Positions 1 through 11,782 of a stretch of DNA of 64,000 bases are shown piece by piece (position 1 is the first letter of the stretch; each line of letters starts with the position of its first letter). The notes below the pieces were generated by a model. The model searched no databases. It was not told the origin of the DNA and worked only from the letters and a program-made list of their open reading frames with translations. The position numbers and the translations under genes were made by a program. The stretch is from Streptomyces hygroscopicus (lineage in GTDB: Bacteria > Actinomycetota > Actinomycetes > Streptomycetales > Streptomycetaceae): NCBI GenBank assembly GCA_002021875.1, contig CP018627.1, positions 10,354,001-10,418,000 on the forward strand, in the 5' to 3' direction.

Positions 1-2329
1 GCGCGGTAAGCCGGTGATCGTGGGGGGTCTGGGGCCGCGTGGCGTGGTCGCCACGGCCTCCTATGAGGCCCGGGTGTTCGGGGTGCACTCGGCCATGGCG
101 ATGGCCCAGGCCCGCCGCCTGTGTCCGAACGCGGCGTTCCTCATCCCCCGCTTCACCCTCTACCGCGCCGTGAGCGACGTGGTCATGACCCTGCTGCACA
201 CCCTCTCGCCCCTGGTGGAGCCGCTCAGTCTGGACGAGGCGTTCGTCGATCTGGAGGCGGGCGGCACCGAGCCCACCGTGGGGGCGGCGCTCGCCGTGGG
301 GGAGCGGTTGCGGACCGACATCAGGGCGGTCACGGGGCTGACCGGCTCGGTGGGGCTCGCCGGATCCAAGATGCTCGCCAAGATCGCTTCGGAGCAGGCC
401 AAGCCCGACGGCCTGGTGGTCATCGACCCCGGGACGGAGCGCGAGTTGCTCGGCCCCATGTCGGTGCGGACACTCCCGGGAGTCGGCCCCGCCACGGCGG
501 AGACGCTGCGCCGGGCCGGGATCCACACCGTGGCCGAGACGCGGGAGGCGGGCGAGGCCGAGCTGGTGCGGCTGCTGGGCCGGGCCCACGGCGCGTCGCT
601 GTTTCTGATGGCGGAGGGCCGGGACGAGCGGCCCGTCGTCGCCGAGCGGGACGCCAAGTCCATCTCGGTGGAGGACACCTTCGACGTCGACCTCACCGAC
701 CGCACCCGGGTGCAGCTGGAGATCGCGCGGCTCGCCGACCGCTGTGTGCGGCGGCTGCGCGAGGCGGGTCGCTCGGGGCGGACGGTCGTGATCAAGGTGC
801 GGCGGTACGACTTCTCCACGCTGACCCGTTCGGAGACCCTGCGCGGGCCGACCGACGATCCGGGGGTGGTGCGGGAGGCCGCGGCACGGCTGATCGACGG
901 TGTGGACACCACGGCGGGTGTGCGGCTGCTGGGGGTCGGGGTCAGCGGTCTGGCGGACTACACCCAAGAGGATCTCTTCGCGCAGGCCGCCCAGGCCGCC
1001 CAGGCCGCCCAAGCGGCGCAGGCCGCCCAAGCGGCGCAGGCCGCCCAAGCGGCCCATGAGGCACTGGGGGACGCCCGGCGCGTGCCGGGCCCCGAGAGGC
1101 CGGAGCCTGTGGGAGAGGGCGCGGGAGAGGCTCCTGAGGACGCTGGGAAGCCGCGGCGCTGGCTGCCGGGCTCCGATGTGCGGCACGCCGAGTACGGGGC
1201 GGGCTGGGTGCAGGGGAGCGGGGTGGGCCGGGTGACCGTGCGCTTCGAGGAGCCGTGGTCGCGGCCGGGGCGGGTGCGGACGTTCGCCGTGGACGACCCG
1301 GCACTGGAGCCGACCGAACCGCTGCCGCTGCTACGACCGGACGAGGACGCGGCTCCTGGTCTGGACACGGCACCGGAGGACGCAGCGAGCCCGAACGCGG
1401 ACGGGGCTCCGGACGTGGCCCCGGGCCCGGAGGCACATCTGGTCCCGGAGGAGGCCGTGAACCCGGACCCGTACGCGGGGGAGGTCGCAGGCTCGGTCCC
1501 GGAGAACGCCGCGGGCCCGGGCCCGGACGTGGCCGGGGAGGCGGACCCGGACCTGGGCCCGGGGGAGGTCGCGGGCCCGGGCCCCGATGTGGCCGGGGAG
1601 GCGGGTTCGGACCTGGACCCGGTCCCGGACGTGGCCCAGAAAGCGGTCGCGGACCCGGACCCGTACGCGGGGGAGGTCGCAGGCTCGGTCCAGGAGGACG
1701 GCGCGGGCCCGGGCCCGGACGTGGCCCGGGAGGCGGTCATGAACCCGGACCCGGACCTGGACCTGGAGGAGATCGCGGGCCCGGGGCCCGATGTGGCCGG
1801 GGAGGCGGGTTCGGACCTGGACCCGGTCCCGGGAGTGGCCCGGGAAGCGGTCACGAACCCGGACCTGGACGCGGACCCGGCCGCGGAGGAGGTCGCAGGC
1901 TCGGCCCCGGAAGACGCCGCGAGCCCGGAGCCCGATGTGGCCCGGGAGGCGGTCGCGGACCTGGCCGTAGAAGGGACTACGGGCCGGGAGGGGACTACGG
2001 GCCGGGAGGGGACTACGGGCATGACCCCGGGGGAGGCCATAGCCTCCGATCCAGAGCAGATCGAGGGCCCGGATGACCTGGCCGCGAGACCAGGCGGCCT
2101 GGCCGCGGGCCCGGATGGGCTGGCCCCAGGACCGGGTGGCGGACCCGAGCAGGGCCAGGCCCCAGGCCACATGCAGGACCACGGCCTGGGCCGCGAGCAG
2201 CTCCCGGGCCACATGCAGGGCCACATGCAGCCCCCGGCCCCAGGCCACGAGCAGGGCCAGGGCCAGGGCCAGGGCCAGGGCCAGGGCCAGGGCCAGCCCC
2301 AGGGTCAGCCCGTGACGTCCAGTCCGTAG
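1..2329 (+). CDS. dinB: DNA polymerase IV (Y-family), 5' end outside window
   Basis: Translesion DNA polymerase of the DinB branch. The frame is already open at base 2, so the start codon and first catalytic aspartate are missing. The palm motif SLDEAF is at nt 227-244, the helix-hairpin-helix thumb follows ([16 protein letters not shown]), and the little finger ends near nt 960. A sliding-clamp binding box, QEDLF, is at nt 965-979. After it come AAQ repeats (about nt 980-1056), a short conserved block ([13 protein letters not shown], about nt 1180-1235) that I associate with actinobacterial Pol IV, and then about 340 residues of acidic Pro/Gly/Asp/Val-rich repeats ending in a Gly-Gln run. 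Relatives normally stop at roughly 350-480 residues, so the tail is abnormal. Its last 25 nt overlap the convergent PRC-barrel gene. Confidence 0.93.
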   Translation, partial: RGKPVIVGGLGPRGVVATASYEARVFGVHSAMAMAQARRLCPNAAFLIPRFTLYRAVSDVVMTLLHTLSPLVEPLSLDEAFVDLEAGGTEPTVGAALAVGERLRTDIRAVTGLTGSVGLAGSKMLAKIASEQAKPDGLVVIDPGTERELLGPMSVRTLPGVGPATAETLRRAGIHTVAETREAGEAELVRLLGRAHGASLFLMAEGRDERPVVAERDAKSISVEDTFDVDLTDRTRVQLEIARLADRCVRRLREAGRSGRTVVIKVRRYDFSTLTRSETLRGPTDDPGVVREAAARLIDGVDTTAGVRLLGVGVSGLADYTQEDLFAQAAQAAQAAQAAQAAQAAQAAQAAHEALGDARRVPGPERPEPVGEGAGEAPEDAGKPRRWLPGSDVRHAEYGAGWVQGSGVGRVTVRFEEPWSRPGRVRTFAVDDPALEPTEPLPLLRPDEDAAPGLDTAPEDAASPNADGAPDVAPGPEAHLVPEEAVNPDPYAGEVAGSVPENAAGPGPDVAGEADPDLGPGEVAGPGPDVAGEAGSDLDPVPDVAQKAVADPDPYAGEVAGSVQEDGAGPGPDVAREAVMNPDPDLDLEEIAGPGPDVAGEAGSDLDPVPGVAREAVTNPDLDADPAAEEVAGSAPEDAASPEPDVAREAVADLAVEGTTGREGTTGREGTTGMTPGEAIASDPEQIEGPDDLAARPGGLAAGPDGLAPGPGGGPEQGQAPGHMQDHGLGREQLPGHMQGHMQPPAPGHEQGQGQGQGQGQGQGQPQGQPVTSSP

Positions 2330-2622
2330 TGGTGGTAGAGCTGCAACTCCTGTTCGGGGGAGAGGTGGCGGCCGACTCCGAAGTCCGGGGCGTCCTTGAT
2401 CAGCGCCCGGTCGTACGGCACCCGCAGGGTGTCGCCGACGACCTCGCTCGGTTCGAGCGGTACGAAGACGTCCCGGCTGAACAGCCCGGTGCGTACCGCC
2501 GCCCATTCGGGCTCGCCGGTCGCGTCGTCGAGATAGACCTCGTCCACGGTGCCGATCTTGGAGCCCTCGCGGTCGAATGCCTTGCGGCCGATCAGGGTCC
2601 GCGGGTCGATATCGGTCTGCAC
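2305..2622 (-). CDS. PRC-barrel domain protein
   Basis: Small cytoplasmic protein of 105 residues, made almost entirely of a PRC-barrel fold (IGRKAFDREGSKIGTVDEVY near the N-terminus, then AAVRTGLFSRDVFVPL), with a short helical tail ([15 protein letters not shown]). PRC barrels occur in RimM and photosynthetic reaction-centre H subunits. Stand-alone Streptomyces versions have no firmly known role. I chose the GTG at 2622 because GGGAGAG sits just upstream and the residues before it are not conserved-looking. The 3' end overlaps dinB tail to tail. The promoter must lie in the 2623-2748 gap, close to the divergent glycine riboswitch. Confidence 0.88.
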   Translation of the reverse strand: MQTDIDPRTLIGRKAFDREGSKIGTVDEVYLDDATGEPEWAAVRTGLFSRDVFVPLEPSEVVGDTLRVPYDRALIKDAPDFGVGRHLSPEQELQLYHHYGLDVTG

Positions 2623-2748
2623 GCTCTCTCCCACAGGTGGCAAGTGGCCATTGATACCTACAAAAAGCCACATCGCCGCGCTCGGCCACTCGAACGCCGG
2701 CGACCGTCCCCCACGATAGAACCGCTGGTACGCTGACTGTGGCTGTAA

Positions 2749-2975
2749 ACCCCGTGCGGGAGAGTCCTCCGCCGACGCTGTCGGAGGCGCCGAAGGAGCA
2801 AATCCTCCCCGGAATCTCTCAGGCACACGTACCGTGCGGGTGAGGTCACTCTGGAAAGCAGGGCGGGCCACGGGCGAGCAGAGCTCCGGAACCCCTCCTC
2901 ACCGACGGTGAAAACCGGTCAGGCGGTATGTGGCCGGTGAAGCTCTCAGGTTGAGATGACAGAGGGGGAGGCCGT
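2749..2975 (+). ncRNA. Tandem glycine riboswitch
   Basis: Two glycine aptamers in series upstream of gcvP. Aptamer 1 (about 2749-2827) has the GTGCGGGAGAG opening, a variable stem, CGCCGAAGGAGCAA, and the closing GGAATCTCTCAGGCA. Aptamer 2 (about 2831-2966) repeats the pattern with GTGCGGGTGAGG, CTCTGGAAAGCAG, GGTGAAGCTCTCAGG and GATGACAGAGGGGGAGG. The short linker between them is typical. The GC-rich stretch 2970-3015 is probably the expression platform in front of the gcvP ribosome site. Glycine riboswitches usually turn glycine-cleavage genes on when glycine is high. The on/off direction here is inferred. Confidence 0.96.
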
Positions 2976-3034
2976 CCGGGCACCCGCGCCGCGGTGCCCC
3001 TCGCCGGTCGTTACAGACCAGGAGGCCCCCGCAG

Positions 3035-5950
<2,916 letters not shown>

Positions 5951-5977
5951 GGGCTTCCCCTCGGCAAACGCGTCAAT

Positions 5978-6011
5978 GGGGCCGGTGCGGCGGATGCGCC
6001 GGGCCGGCCCC
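5978..6011 (+). terminator. Hairpin downstream of gcvP
   Basis: GGGGCCGG (5978-5985) pairs with CCGGCCCC (6004-6011), with further pairing in the GC-rich loop. It starts 27 nt after the gcvP stop. There is no U-tract, as usual for Streptomyces terminators. Confidence 0.55.
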
Positions 6012-6066
6012 TGCGGGTACGTGCCGTCGACGGTGGGTCAGACCGTGGTGACGGCGTGGGCGGCCG

Positions 6067-6273
6067 TCAGGCCGCGGTGACGATGTGCTCGGAACCCCGC
6101 GGCCGGCACGGTGCGATGACGCGCCCGTCCGGCAGCAGCTCACCGGTGTCCTCGAAGAGCAGGACGCCGTTGCACAGCAGGCTCCATCCCTGCTCCGGGT
6201 GGTGCGCCACCAGATGGGCGGCCTCCCGGTCGGCGGAGTCGGCTGACGGGCAGGGTGGTTGATGCTGGCACAT
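6067..6273 (-). CDS. DUF5999 family small protein
   Basis: A 68-residue protein typical of Streptomyces, beginning MCQHQPPCPSADSADREAA and containing HPEQGWSLLCNGVLLFEDTGELLPDG. The family is widespread in the genus but has no known function. Conserved Cys and His residues near the N-terminus (C2, H4, C8) could bind a metal; this is a guess. The ATG at 6273 matches the usual family start. An upstream in-frame ATG would add 19 residues that do not look conserved. There is no clear partner gene. It is convergent with gcvP. Confidence 0.85.
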   Translation of the reverse strand: MCQHQPPCPSADSADREAAHLVAHHPEQGWSLLCNGVLLFEDTGELLPDGRVIAPCRPRGSEHIVTAA

Positions 6274-6481
6274 GACAGGGTTCTTTCGCTGCGGAGTGGT
6301 GAATGTCCTGCGGCTCGCTGCGGCGTTCATTGCCGCCCCCCGTGGTTTGAGTCGGTCGATTGCTCCAGTGTTGCCCTGCGGCCTGGAATCCGCAGGGATT
6401 TCGCGGTACCGGTCTCGCTAGATAATGACGCATCACCCGTCCGGACGGTTCATCGGCGCCGGACTGTTACGAGGATGCTGC

Positions 6482-6517
6482 GGAGCGCCCCGTGACCCGA
6501 CGGTCACGGGGCGCTCC
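6482..6517 (-). terminator. Strong hairpin terminator
   Basis: A perfect 16-bp stem (6482-6497 pairing with 6502-6517) with a 4-nt loop, CGAC. It lies 20 nt past the stop of the minus-strand gene ending at 6538 and separates it from the DUF5999 gene. Confidence 0.85.
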
Positions 6518-6537
6518 CAATCTGATGGAGGCCCAGG

Positions 6538-7125
6538 TCAGGCGGGTGAGCCAAGCAAGGGAGCCCGGGTGAGCCGGTGGGTGAGAACCGGCAGCAGGTC
6601 GGTTGCGCGATGCGCCCGGTGGGGCGCGATACCCGGCGGGGCCGGGGCGAGCGGCACCAACAGGTCCCCCGCGCCGAGGCCGCCTTCGGCGCCGTCCGCC
6701 GTCAGGTCGCCGTGCAGCCAGAGCGTGACCATGTAGAGCTCGGGGATGGACAGCAGCCGCGGTTGGTACGCGGAGGGCAGCGACTCGGCCTGGCTCAGGG
6801 CGAGTTCGGCCGAGCTGACATAGGGACCCTCGGAGAAGTGTGAGAAGGCCCAGCCGTCGGCGGTGAGCATCGCCTCGGCGGCGGCCACCGTGCGGTCGCC
6901 GTCGCGGATCAGGAAGCGCCAGCCGGTGAGCCGGGTGCTTGGCGGGCCGTCGGCGGTGGTGATGTCGTCCAGGACATGGACGGGGAGCGGGAGTTCGGGT
7001 TCGAAGGGGCCGGTGAGCGTGGAGAGTACCGGGGTGCGCGCCTCGCGGACGGCGGTGGGGGAGTCAAGGGCCGTGAGGACGCTGCGCAGGGCGGGCGCGG
7101 GGGCCTGGGGCACATGCAGCGGCAT
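6538..7125 (-). CDS. Hypothetical Streptomyces protein
   Basis: Soluble 195-residue protein of unknown function. It has no signal peptide or membrane helix. It starts MPLHVPQAPAPALRSVL and has a mixed alpha/beta-looking middle (LTGWRFLIRDGDRTVAAAEAML, here quoted only in part as GWRFLIRDGDRTVAAAE) followed by SELYMVTLWLHG-like sequence (actual LSIPELYMVTLWLHGD). The start at 7125 is preceded by GAGAGG. The upstream extension to 7200 reads like untranslated sequence. It ends at a strong terminator and has a long upstream region shared with the divergent GCS2-type gene. I do not recognise a named family. Confidence 0.7.
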   Translation of the reverse strand: MPLHVPQAPAPALRSVLTALDSPTAVREARTPVLSTLTGPFEPELPLPVHVLDDITTADGPPSTRLTGWRFLIRDGDRTVAAAEAMLTADGWAFSHFSEGPYVSSAELALSQAESLPSAYQPRLLSIPELYMVTLWLHGDLTADGAEGGLGAGDLLVPLAPAPPGIAPHRAHRATDLLPVLTHRLTRAPLLGSPA

Positions 7126-7571
7126 GGTGGGTCGCCTCTCGCTTGGAGACACGGTGAAGCGATAGCGGGCCGGGTTTGGGCGGCGCTGTCGGTGGAACAC
7201 GGGTCAGAGGGGAACCGGAACAGACTGTTCGGGCCTTATCTCTCTGCCTCGTTAGCCGAGTTTATACGACAAGTGTTCCCGTTGTGTTTCATCTAGCCGC
7301 TGCCCGCATTGCCGACAAGAGGTTATCCAGACCGTGAGAAGGCGGGGATTTTCCCCGATTCTGTGCTAGATGAACGGATATGACCTGGCATTTTGGGGCC
7401 GACGCGGTAGGCTGGAACTCGCCGGTCCAATTTTCCGGCGCAATGAGCAGTTCCAGAGAGCCTACTGGCTGGGTGGGGATCGCGGGGCGTTATCGATCAC
7501 ATTGGTGGGCATCATCGAGCGTGGTGTGCAGACGGCTGGCACCGATGATCCACTCGAGGAGGGACGCTTCG
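7126..7571. other. Long intergenic region with spaced inverted repeat
   Basis: A 446-nt gap between divergent genes, with lower GC than its neighbours and no credible gene. TTCATCTAGC at 7288-7297 is the exact reverse complement of GCTAGATGAA at 7365-7374. Between them is a compact palindrome, CGGGGATTTTCCCCG (7343-7357). A GAGGAGGGAC ribosome site precedes the 7572 start. Confidence 0.6.
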
Positions 7572-9074
7572 ATGGGGGACAAGCTCATAGCCGGTGAGTT
7601 CGACCCGTCCGGCCGGCGACGGCAGCGCGTCCGGTTGCGGCAGTGCCTCGACGGGCTGGGCCGGCTTCTGGCCGACAAGCGATTCGACCGCCCGAAGAAT
7701 CTGATGGGGCTGGAGATCGAGCTGAATCTCGCCGGGGCCGACGGACTGCCGAGGATGATGAACGCCGAGGTTCTGGAGCGCATCGGGAGTCATGATTTCC
7801 AGACTGAACTCGGGCAGTGCAACCTTGAAGTAAACATCGTGCCCCACCGTTTGCGCGGACGCGTTCTCGATCAGCTGTCGGAAGAGCTCCGAACCGGTTT
7901 GTCATATGCCGATCGCAAGGCGCGGGAAGTGTCCTCCGAGATCGTGATGATCGGAATTCTGCCGACCCTCGCCGCGGACGATCTGGGATCCACGAGCCTC
8001 TCCTATGACGACCGTTACAAACTCCTCAACGAGCAGATGCTGGCCGCCCGCGGCGAGGATTTCCTCATCGACATCGAGGGCCGTGAGCGGTTCACCTACG
8101 CCAGCGCCTCCATCGCGCCCGAGGCGGCCTGCACCTCCGTCCAGCTCCATCTTCAGGTCACCCCGGGGCGCTTCGCGGACGCGTGGAACGCGGCGCAGGC
8201 GGTGGCCGCCGTGCAGATCGCCGTGGGCGCCAACTCCCCCTTCGTCTTCGGCCATGAGGCCTGGCGCGAATCCCGGCCGCCGCTGTTCCTCCAGGCCACC
8301 GATGTGCGTCCGCCGGAGATCGCCGCCCAGGGGGCACGCCCGCGCACCTGGTTCGGCGAGCGCTGGATCGATTCCGCCTACGAGCTGTTCGAGGAGAACC
8401 TGCGCTATTTCCCGCCTCTGCTCTCCACCGGCGAGGACGAGGACCCGCTGCGGGTGCTGGACGAGGGCGGGGTGCCCGAGCTCCAGGAACTGGCGCTGCA
8501 CAACGGCACGATCTACCGCTGGAACCGGCCCGTCTACGACGTCGTGGACGGTGTGCCGCATCTGCGCGTGGAGAACCGCGTGCTCCCGGCGGGGCCCACC
8601 GTCACCGATGTCATCGCCAACGCCGCCTTCTACTACGGACTGGTCAGGGCGCTCGCCGAGGAGTCCCGCCCGGTGTGGACCCGGCTGCCGTTCGCGGCCG
8701 CCGCCGCCAACTTCGACGCGGCCTGCCGGCACGGCATCGACGCGGTCCTGCAGTGGCCCAAATCCGGCCGGTCGGCCTCCCTGGCCCGCACCTCCGCCGT
8801 ACGGCTGGTCCGCGAGGAGCTGCTGCCGCTCGCGGCGTCCGGCCTCGACTCCTGGGGCGTGGAGCCCGCCGACCGCGACCGCTACCTCGGCGTGATCGAG
8901 GAGCGCTGCAAGCTGCGGGTCAACGGCGCGTCCTGGCAGACGGCCACCTACCGCCGCGCGCTGGCCGGCGGGCTGGACCGGGACGCCGCGCTCGCGGCCA
9001 TGACCCGCCGCTACTGTGCCCTGATGCGGACCGACGCGCCGGTGCACACCTGGCCCACCGATCTCTCCGGGTGA
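7572..9074 (+). CDS. GCS2-family glutamate-cysteine ligase homologue
   Basis: A 500-residue carboxylate-amine ligase of the GCS2 superfamily, the fold of the YbdK and EgtA enzymes that join the gamma-carboxyl of glutamate to an amine using ATP. The N-terminal GLEIELNLAGADG (about residues 46-58) and TELGQCNLEVN (about 78-88) carry the acidic metal/ATP ligands of the family. The start at 7572 follows an excellent GAGGAGGGAC site. Streptomyces make mycothiol and ergothioneine rather than glutathione, so the true substrate is open. There is no ergothioneine gene alongside, so I do not call it EgtA. Confidence 0.82.
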   Translation: MGDKLIAGEFDPSGRRRQRVRLRQCLDGLGRLLADKRFDRPKNLMGLEIELNLAGADGLPRMMNAEVLERIGSHDFQTELGQCNLEVNIVPHRLRGRVLDQLSEELRTGLSYADRKAREVSSEIVMIGILPTLAADDLGSTSLSYDDRYKLLNEQMLAARGEDFLIDIEGRERFTYASASIAPEAACTSVQLHLQVTPGRFADAWNAAQAVAAVQIAVGANSPFVFGHEAWRESRPPLFLQATDVRPPEIAAQGARPRTWFGERWIDSAYELFEENLRYFPPLLSTGEDEDPLRVLDEGGVPELQELALHNGTIYRWNRPVYDVVDGVPHLRVENRVLPAGPTVTDVIANAAFYYGLVRALAEESRPVWTRLPFAAAAANFDAACRHGIDAVLQWPKSGRSASLARTSAVRLVREELLPLAASGLDSWGVEPADRDRYLGVIEERCKLRVNGASWQTATYRRALAGGLDRDAALAAMTRRYCALMRTDAPVHTWPTDLSG

Positions 9075-9150
9075 CGCCCACACCGTCGACCATGACACCG
9101 TATTGTCCGGTGAGCGGGGGGAGTGCACCCGATGAGGCGGACAAGCGGAA

Positions 9151-9960
9151 GTGGGGACAGGAGTGCGGTCACAGGCGCGGGGCGCGGATGCCCCGGTCGA
9201 GGACGGGCTCTCGCGGCGGATGCTGCGCAATGAGACGCTGCTCGTGCTGGCGCTTTCCCTCGGCGCGAGCGGGCTGTCCGCACTGATCAGCTTTATCGGC
9301 TCGGTGACCAAACCGGGCGGGCTCAAGGACCAGGCGGCCAATCTCAACTCCTCCGCCGCGCCGGGGCGGCCCTGGCTGGATCTCGCCTGGCAGCTCTTCG
9401 GCATCTCGACCGCGCTGGTGCCGGTCGTGCTCGTGGCCCATCTGCTGCTGCGCGAGGGCGCCGGGCTGCGGGCGATCGGCTTCGACCGCGACCGGCCGCG
9501 GTTCGATCTGGCGTGGGGCGCCGCGGTCGCGGCCGCGATCGGCGGCACCGGGCTGCTGCTGTATCTGGGGGCGCGGGCGGCCGGGGGCAATTTGACGGTG
9601 GTGCCCGAGTCGCTGCCCGATGTGTGGTGGAAGATCCCCGTACTGATCGCCTCCGCCGTGCAGAACGCGGTGCTGGAGGAGGTGATCGTGGTCGGCTATC
9701 TGCTGCGCAGGCTCGGGCAGTTGGGCTGGACCCCGATGGCCGCCCTGCTGGCCAGCTCGGTGCTGCGCGGTTCGTACCACCTCTACCAGGGGATCGGCGG
9801 CTTCTTCGGCAACCTGGCGATGGGCGTGATCTTCGTGCTGCTCTACCGCCGCTGGGGGCGGGTCGGGCCGCTGGTCGCCGCGCATGCGCTGATCGACATC
9901 GTGGCCTTCGTCGGATACGCCCTGCTGGCGGGCCGGGTGGACTGGCTGCCCACGGCCTGA
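9151..9960 (+). CDS. CPBP family intramembrane metalloprotease
   Basis: Polytopic membrane protein of 269 residues in the CAAX-protease/bacteriocin-processing (Abi) family. Glutamate pair motif NAVLEEVIVVGYLLRR, then RGSYHLYQG and AAHALID, are the three conserved active-site blocks and lie in the second half, as expected. About seven hydrophobic segments are visible. The GTG at 9151 is used here; a GTG at 9163 is a fair alternative. It lies 76 nt after the GCS2-like gene on the same strand and may be cotranscribed. The substrate is unknown. Confidence 0.85.
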   Translation: MGTGVRSQARGADAPVEDGLSRRMLRNETLLVLALSLGASGLSALISFIGSVTKPGGLKDQAANLNSSAAPGRPWLDLAWQLFGISTALVPVVLVAHLLLREGAGLRAIGFDRDRPRFDLAWGAAVAAAIGGTGLLLYLGARAAGGNLTVVPESLPDVWWKIPVLIASAVQNAVLEEVIVVGYLLRRLGQLGWTPMAALLASSVLRGSYHLYQGIGGFFGNLAMGVIFVLLYRRWGRVGPLVAAHALIDIVAFVGYALLAGRVDWLPTA

Positions 9961-9988
9961 CCCGCCCGGCCGACGCGACCGATGGGTC

Positions 9989-10813
9989 TCAGGCCAGCAA
10001 CTCGCCGTCGATGACGGTGACGGCGCCGCCCGTCAGCAGCGTACGGTCGCCGCGCAGCACGGTGCGGACCAGGCCGGTGCGCGCGGACACCTGCAGCCCG
10101 GTCAGCTCGTCGCGGCCGAACCGGGCCGACCAGTAGGGCGCGAGCGCGGTGTGGGCGCTGCCGGTGACCGGGTCCTCGTCGATGCCGACGGCCGGGGCGA
10201 ACATCCGCGAGACGAAGTCGTAGCCGCGCGTGGGGTCCTCGGCGGCCGCGGTCACGATGACGCCCCGGTGGCTGATCCGCTTGAGCGCGGCGAGGTCGGG
10301 GGCCAGGGCGCGCACGGTCTTCTCGTCGGCCAGCTCGATCAGCAGATCGTCGATATGCGGGCCCGCGTGATGGGCGGACACGATCTCGGCGCCGAGGGCT
10401 CCGGCGACCTCGGCCGTCTGCTGGGAGACCGGCAGCGCGGTCAGTGAGGCCGTGGGGAAATCCAGCGTGATCGAGCCGCCGTCGTCGGCCGTCGCCGACA
10501 GGACTCCGCTGAGGGTGGCGAAGCGGACCGTGCCGGTCGCGGCCCCTGCGGTCTTCAGCACATGGGTGGTGGCGAGCGTGGCATGGCCGCACATGGGCGC
10601 CTCGGTGACCGGGGTGAACCAGCGCAGCGCCCAGTCCGCCTCCGCGGGCTCGGGGAGTGGGTGGGCGAAGGCGGTCTCGGCGAGATTGACCTCGGAGGCG
10701 ACCCGCTGCAGCCAGCCGTCGTCCGGGAAGGCGTCGGTGTCGAGGAGGACGACCCCGGCCGGATTGCCGGCGAAGGGGCGCTCTGTGAACGCGTCGACGA
10801 TACGTATCCGCAT
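9989..10813 (-). CDS. PhzF family isomerase/epimerase-like protein
   Basis: A 274-residue member of the PhzF/YddE fold (diaminopimelate-epimerase-like). It begins MRIRIVDAFTERPFAGNPAG, has the conserved glutamate in VNLAETAF, and has the GHATLATTHV and DPVTGSAHTALAPYW blocks. PhzF isomerises 2,3-dihydro-3-hydroxyanthranilate in phenazine synthesis, but there is no phenazine locus here, so the substrate is unknown. It is convergent with the CPBP gene (28 nt apart). A second PhzF homologue lies at 41584-42432. Confidence 0.88.
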   Translation of the reverse strand: MRIRIVDAFTERPFAGNPAGVVLLDTDAFPDDGWLQRVASEVNLAETAFAHPLPEPAEADWALRWFTPVTEAPMCGHATLATTHVLKTAGAATGTVRFATLSGVLSATADDGGSITLDFPTASLTALPVSQQTAEVAGALGAEIVSAHHAGPHIDDLLIELADEKTVRALAPDLAALKRISHRGVIVTAAAEDPTRGYDFVSRMFAPAVGIDEDPVTGSAHTALAPYWSARFGRDELTGLQVSARTGLVRTVLRGDRTLLTGGAVTVIDGELLA

Positions 10814-11002
10814 GGCAGCGACCGTAGGCGGCGGGCGGCGGGGCGGCCATGGCCAATCCGTCAGGCGTGGCACCTCCCGGGGAGTGGGGTGGGGCCGGTG
10901 GTGCGGGCCGGGACCGGTGGTGCGGGGAGCGGCGGCCGGGGCCGGCGGGTGAGGGTGCGGGGCGGTATCGGCGAGCCAAAGGGGTTGGCATCCGATCGGT
11001 TC

Positions 11003-11012
11003 CGATATATCG
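11003..11012. promoter_or_regulatory. Palindrome in PadR gene promoter
   Basis: CGATATATCG is a perfect 10-bp palindrome 43 nt before the PadR start. It is AT-rich against a GC-rich background. PadR proteins often autoregulate through such sites; the binding is inferred. Confidence 0.5.
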
Positions 11013-11054
11013 TTGAAGTGTCGTGATGGATCGACGATAGAAAGGAGCGTCACG

Positions 11055-11711
11055 ATGCGTTCTCAAGGACATGGACGTGAACACTGCGGACCCGGTCACC
11101 GCGGCCGGGGCGAAGGTGAGGGGCGGCGCGCGGCATTCGGCCCGTTCGGCCCCGGTTTCGACGGCCCGCCCTTCGGTGGGCCCCCGTTCGGCGGCCGTGG
11201 CCGCGGCGGACCCGGCGGCCGCGGGCCGCGTGGGCGGGCGCGGCGCGGCGATGTGCGCGCCTCGATCCTGGCCCTGCTGAAGGACCGCCCGATGCACGGC
11301 TACGAGATGATCCAGGAGATCGCCGAGCGCAGTGGGGGAGCCTGGCGGCCCAGCCCCGGCTCGGTGTATCCCACGCTTCAGCTGCTCGAGGACGAGGGGC
11401 TGATCGGCAGCGAGAGCGAGGGCGGCAAGAAGCTGTTCGCGCTCACCGACACCGGCCGCACCGAGGCCGAGGCGGGGTCCGCGGCCCCGTGGGAGGAGGC
11501 CGGTCGCGGTATCGACTGGGAGGCCATGCACGAGGTCCGTCAAGCGGGCTTCGGGCTGATGGAGGCGTTCTCCCAGGTCTGGCGCACCGGCAGCGCGGAG
11601 CAGCGGCAGAAGGCCGTCTCCGTCATCAATGAGTCGCGCAAGCGGCTGTATCTCATCCTCGCCGAGCAGGACGAGGAGAAGGGCGGCACCGAGCGGGGCG
11701 GCGAGAGCTGA
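11055..11711 (+). CDS. PadR family transcriptional regulator
   Basis: A 218-residue regulator. A Gly/Pro/Arg-rich N-terminal stretch (about residues 1-65) precedes a winged-helix PadR domain (VRASILALLKDRPMHGYEM, then GSVYPTLQLLEDEGLI) and a C-terminal helical dimerisation part. Such Gly-rich extensions recur in actinobacterial PadR proteins. AAAGGAG lies 9 nt before the ATG. It is probably autoregulated through the palindrome upstream. No effector gene is adjacent on the same strand. Confidence 0.9.
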   Translation: MRSQGHGREHCGPGHRGRGEGEGRRAAFGPFGPGFDGPPFGGPPFGGRGRGGPGGRGPRGRARRGDVRASILALLKDRPMHGYEMIQEIAERSGGAWRPSPGSVYPTLQLLEDEGLIGSESEGGKKLFALTDTGRTEAEAGSAAPWEEAGRGIDWEAMHEVRQAGFGLMEAFSQVWRTGSAEQRQKAVSVINESRKRLYLILAEQDEEKGGTERGGES

Positions 11712-11782
11712 GCCCGATCGGACGGGGGAACGGCCGCACGGGGGCGGCGGAGCGGGATGCGGGACCAGGTGCCTGTCCGGCG

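Noticed and set aside
958..2689. Long antisense and alternative frames through the dinB tail
   Set aside because: The repeats are open in several frames because of GC content. Only the dinB frame continues the polymerase.
7902..9590. 562-residue minus-strand open frame
   Set aside because: Antisense to the GCS2-like and CPBP genes, with no recognisable domain.
9989..10813. Phenazine biosynthesis locus
   Set aside because: Neither PhzF homologue in the window has other phz genes around it.
9843..11543. 566-residue minus-strand open frame
   Set aside because: Runs through the PhzF gene in another frame and the PadR gene antisense; it is composition-driven.
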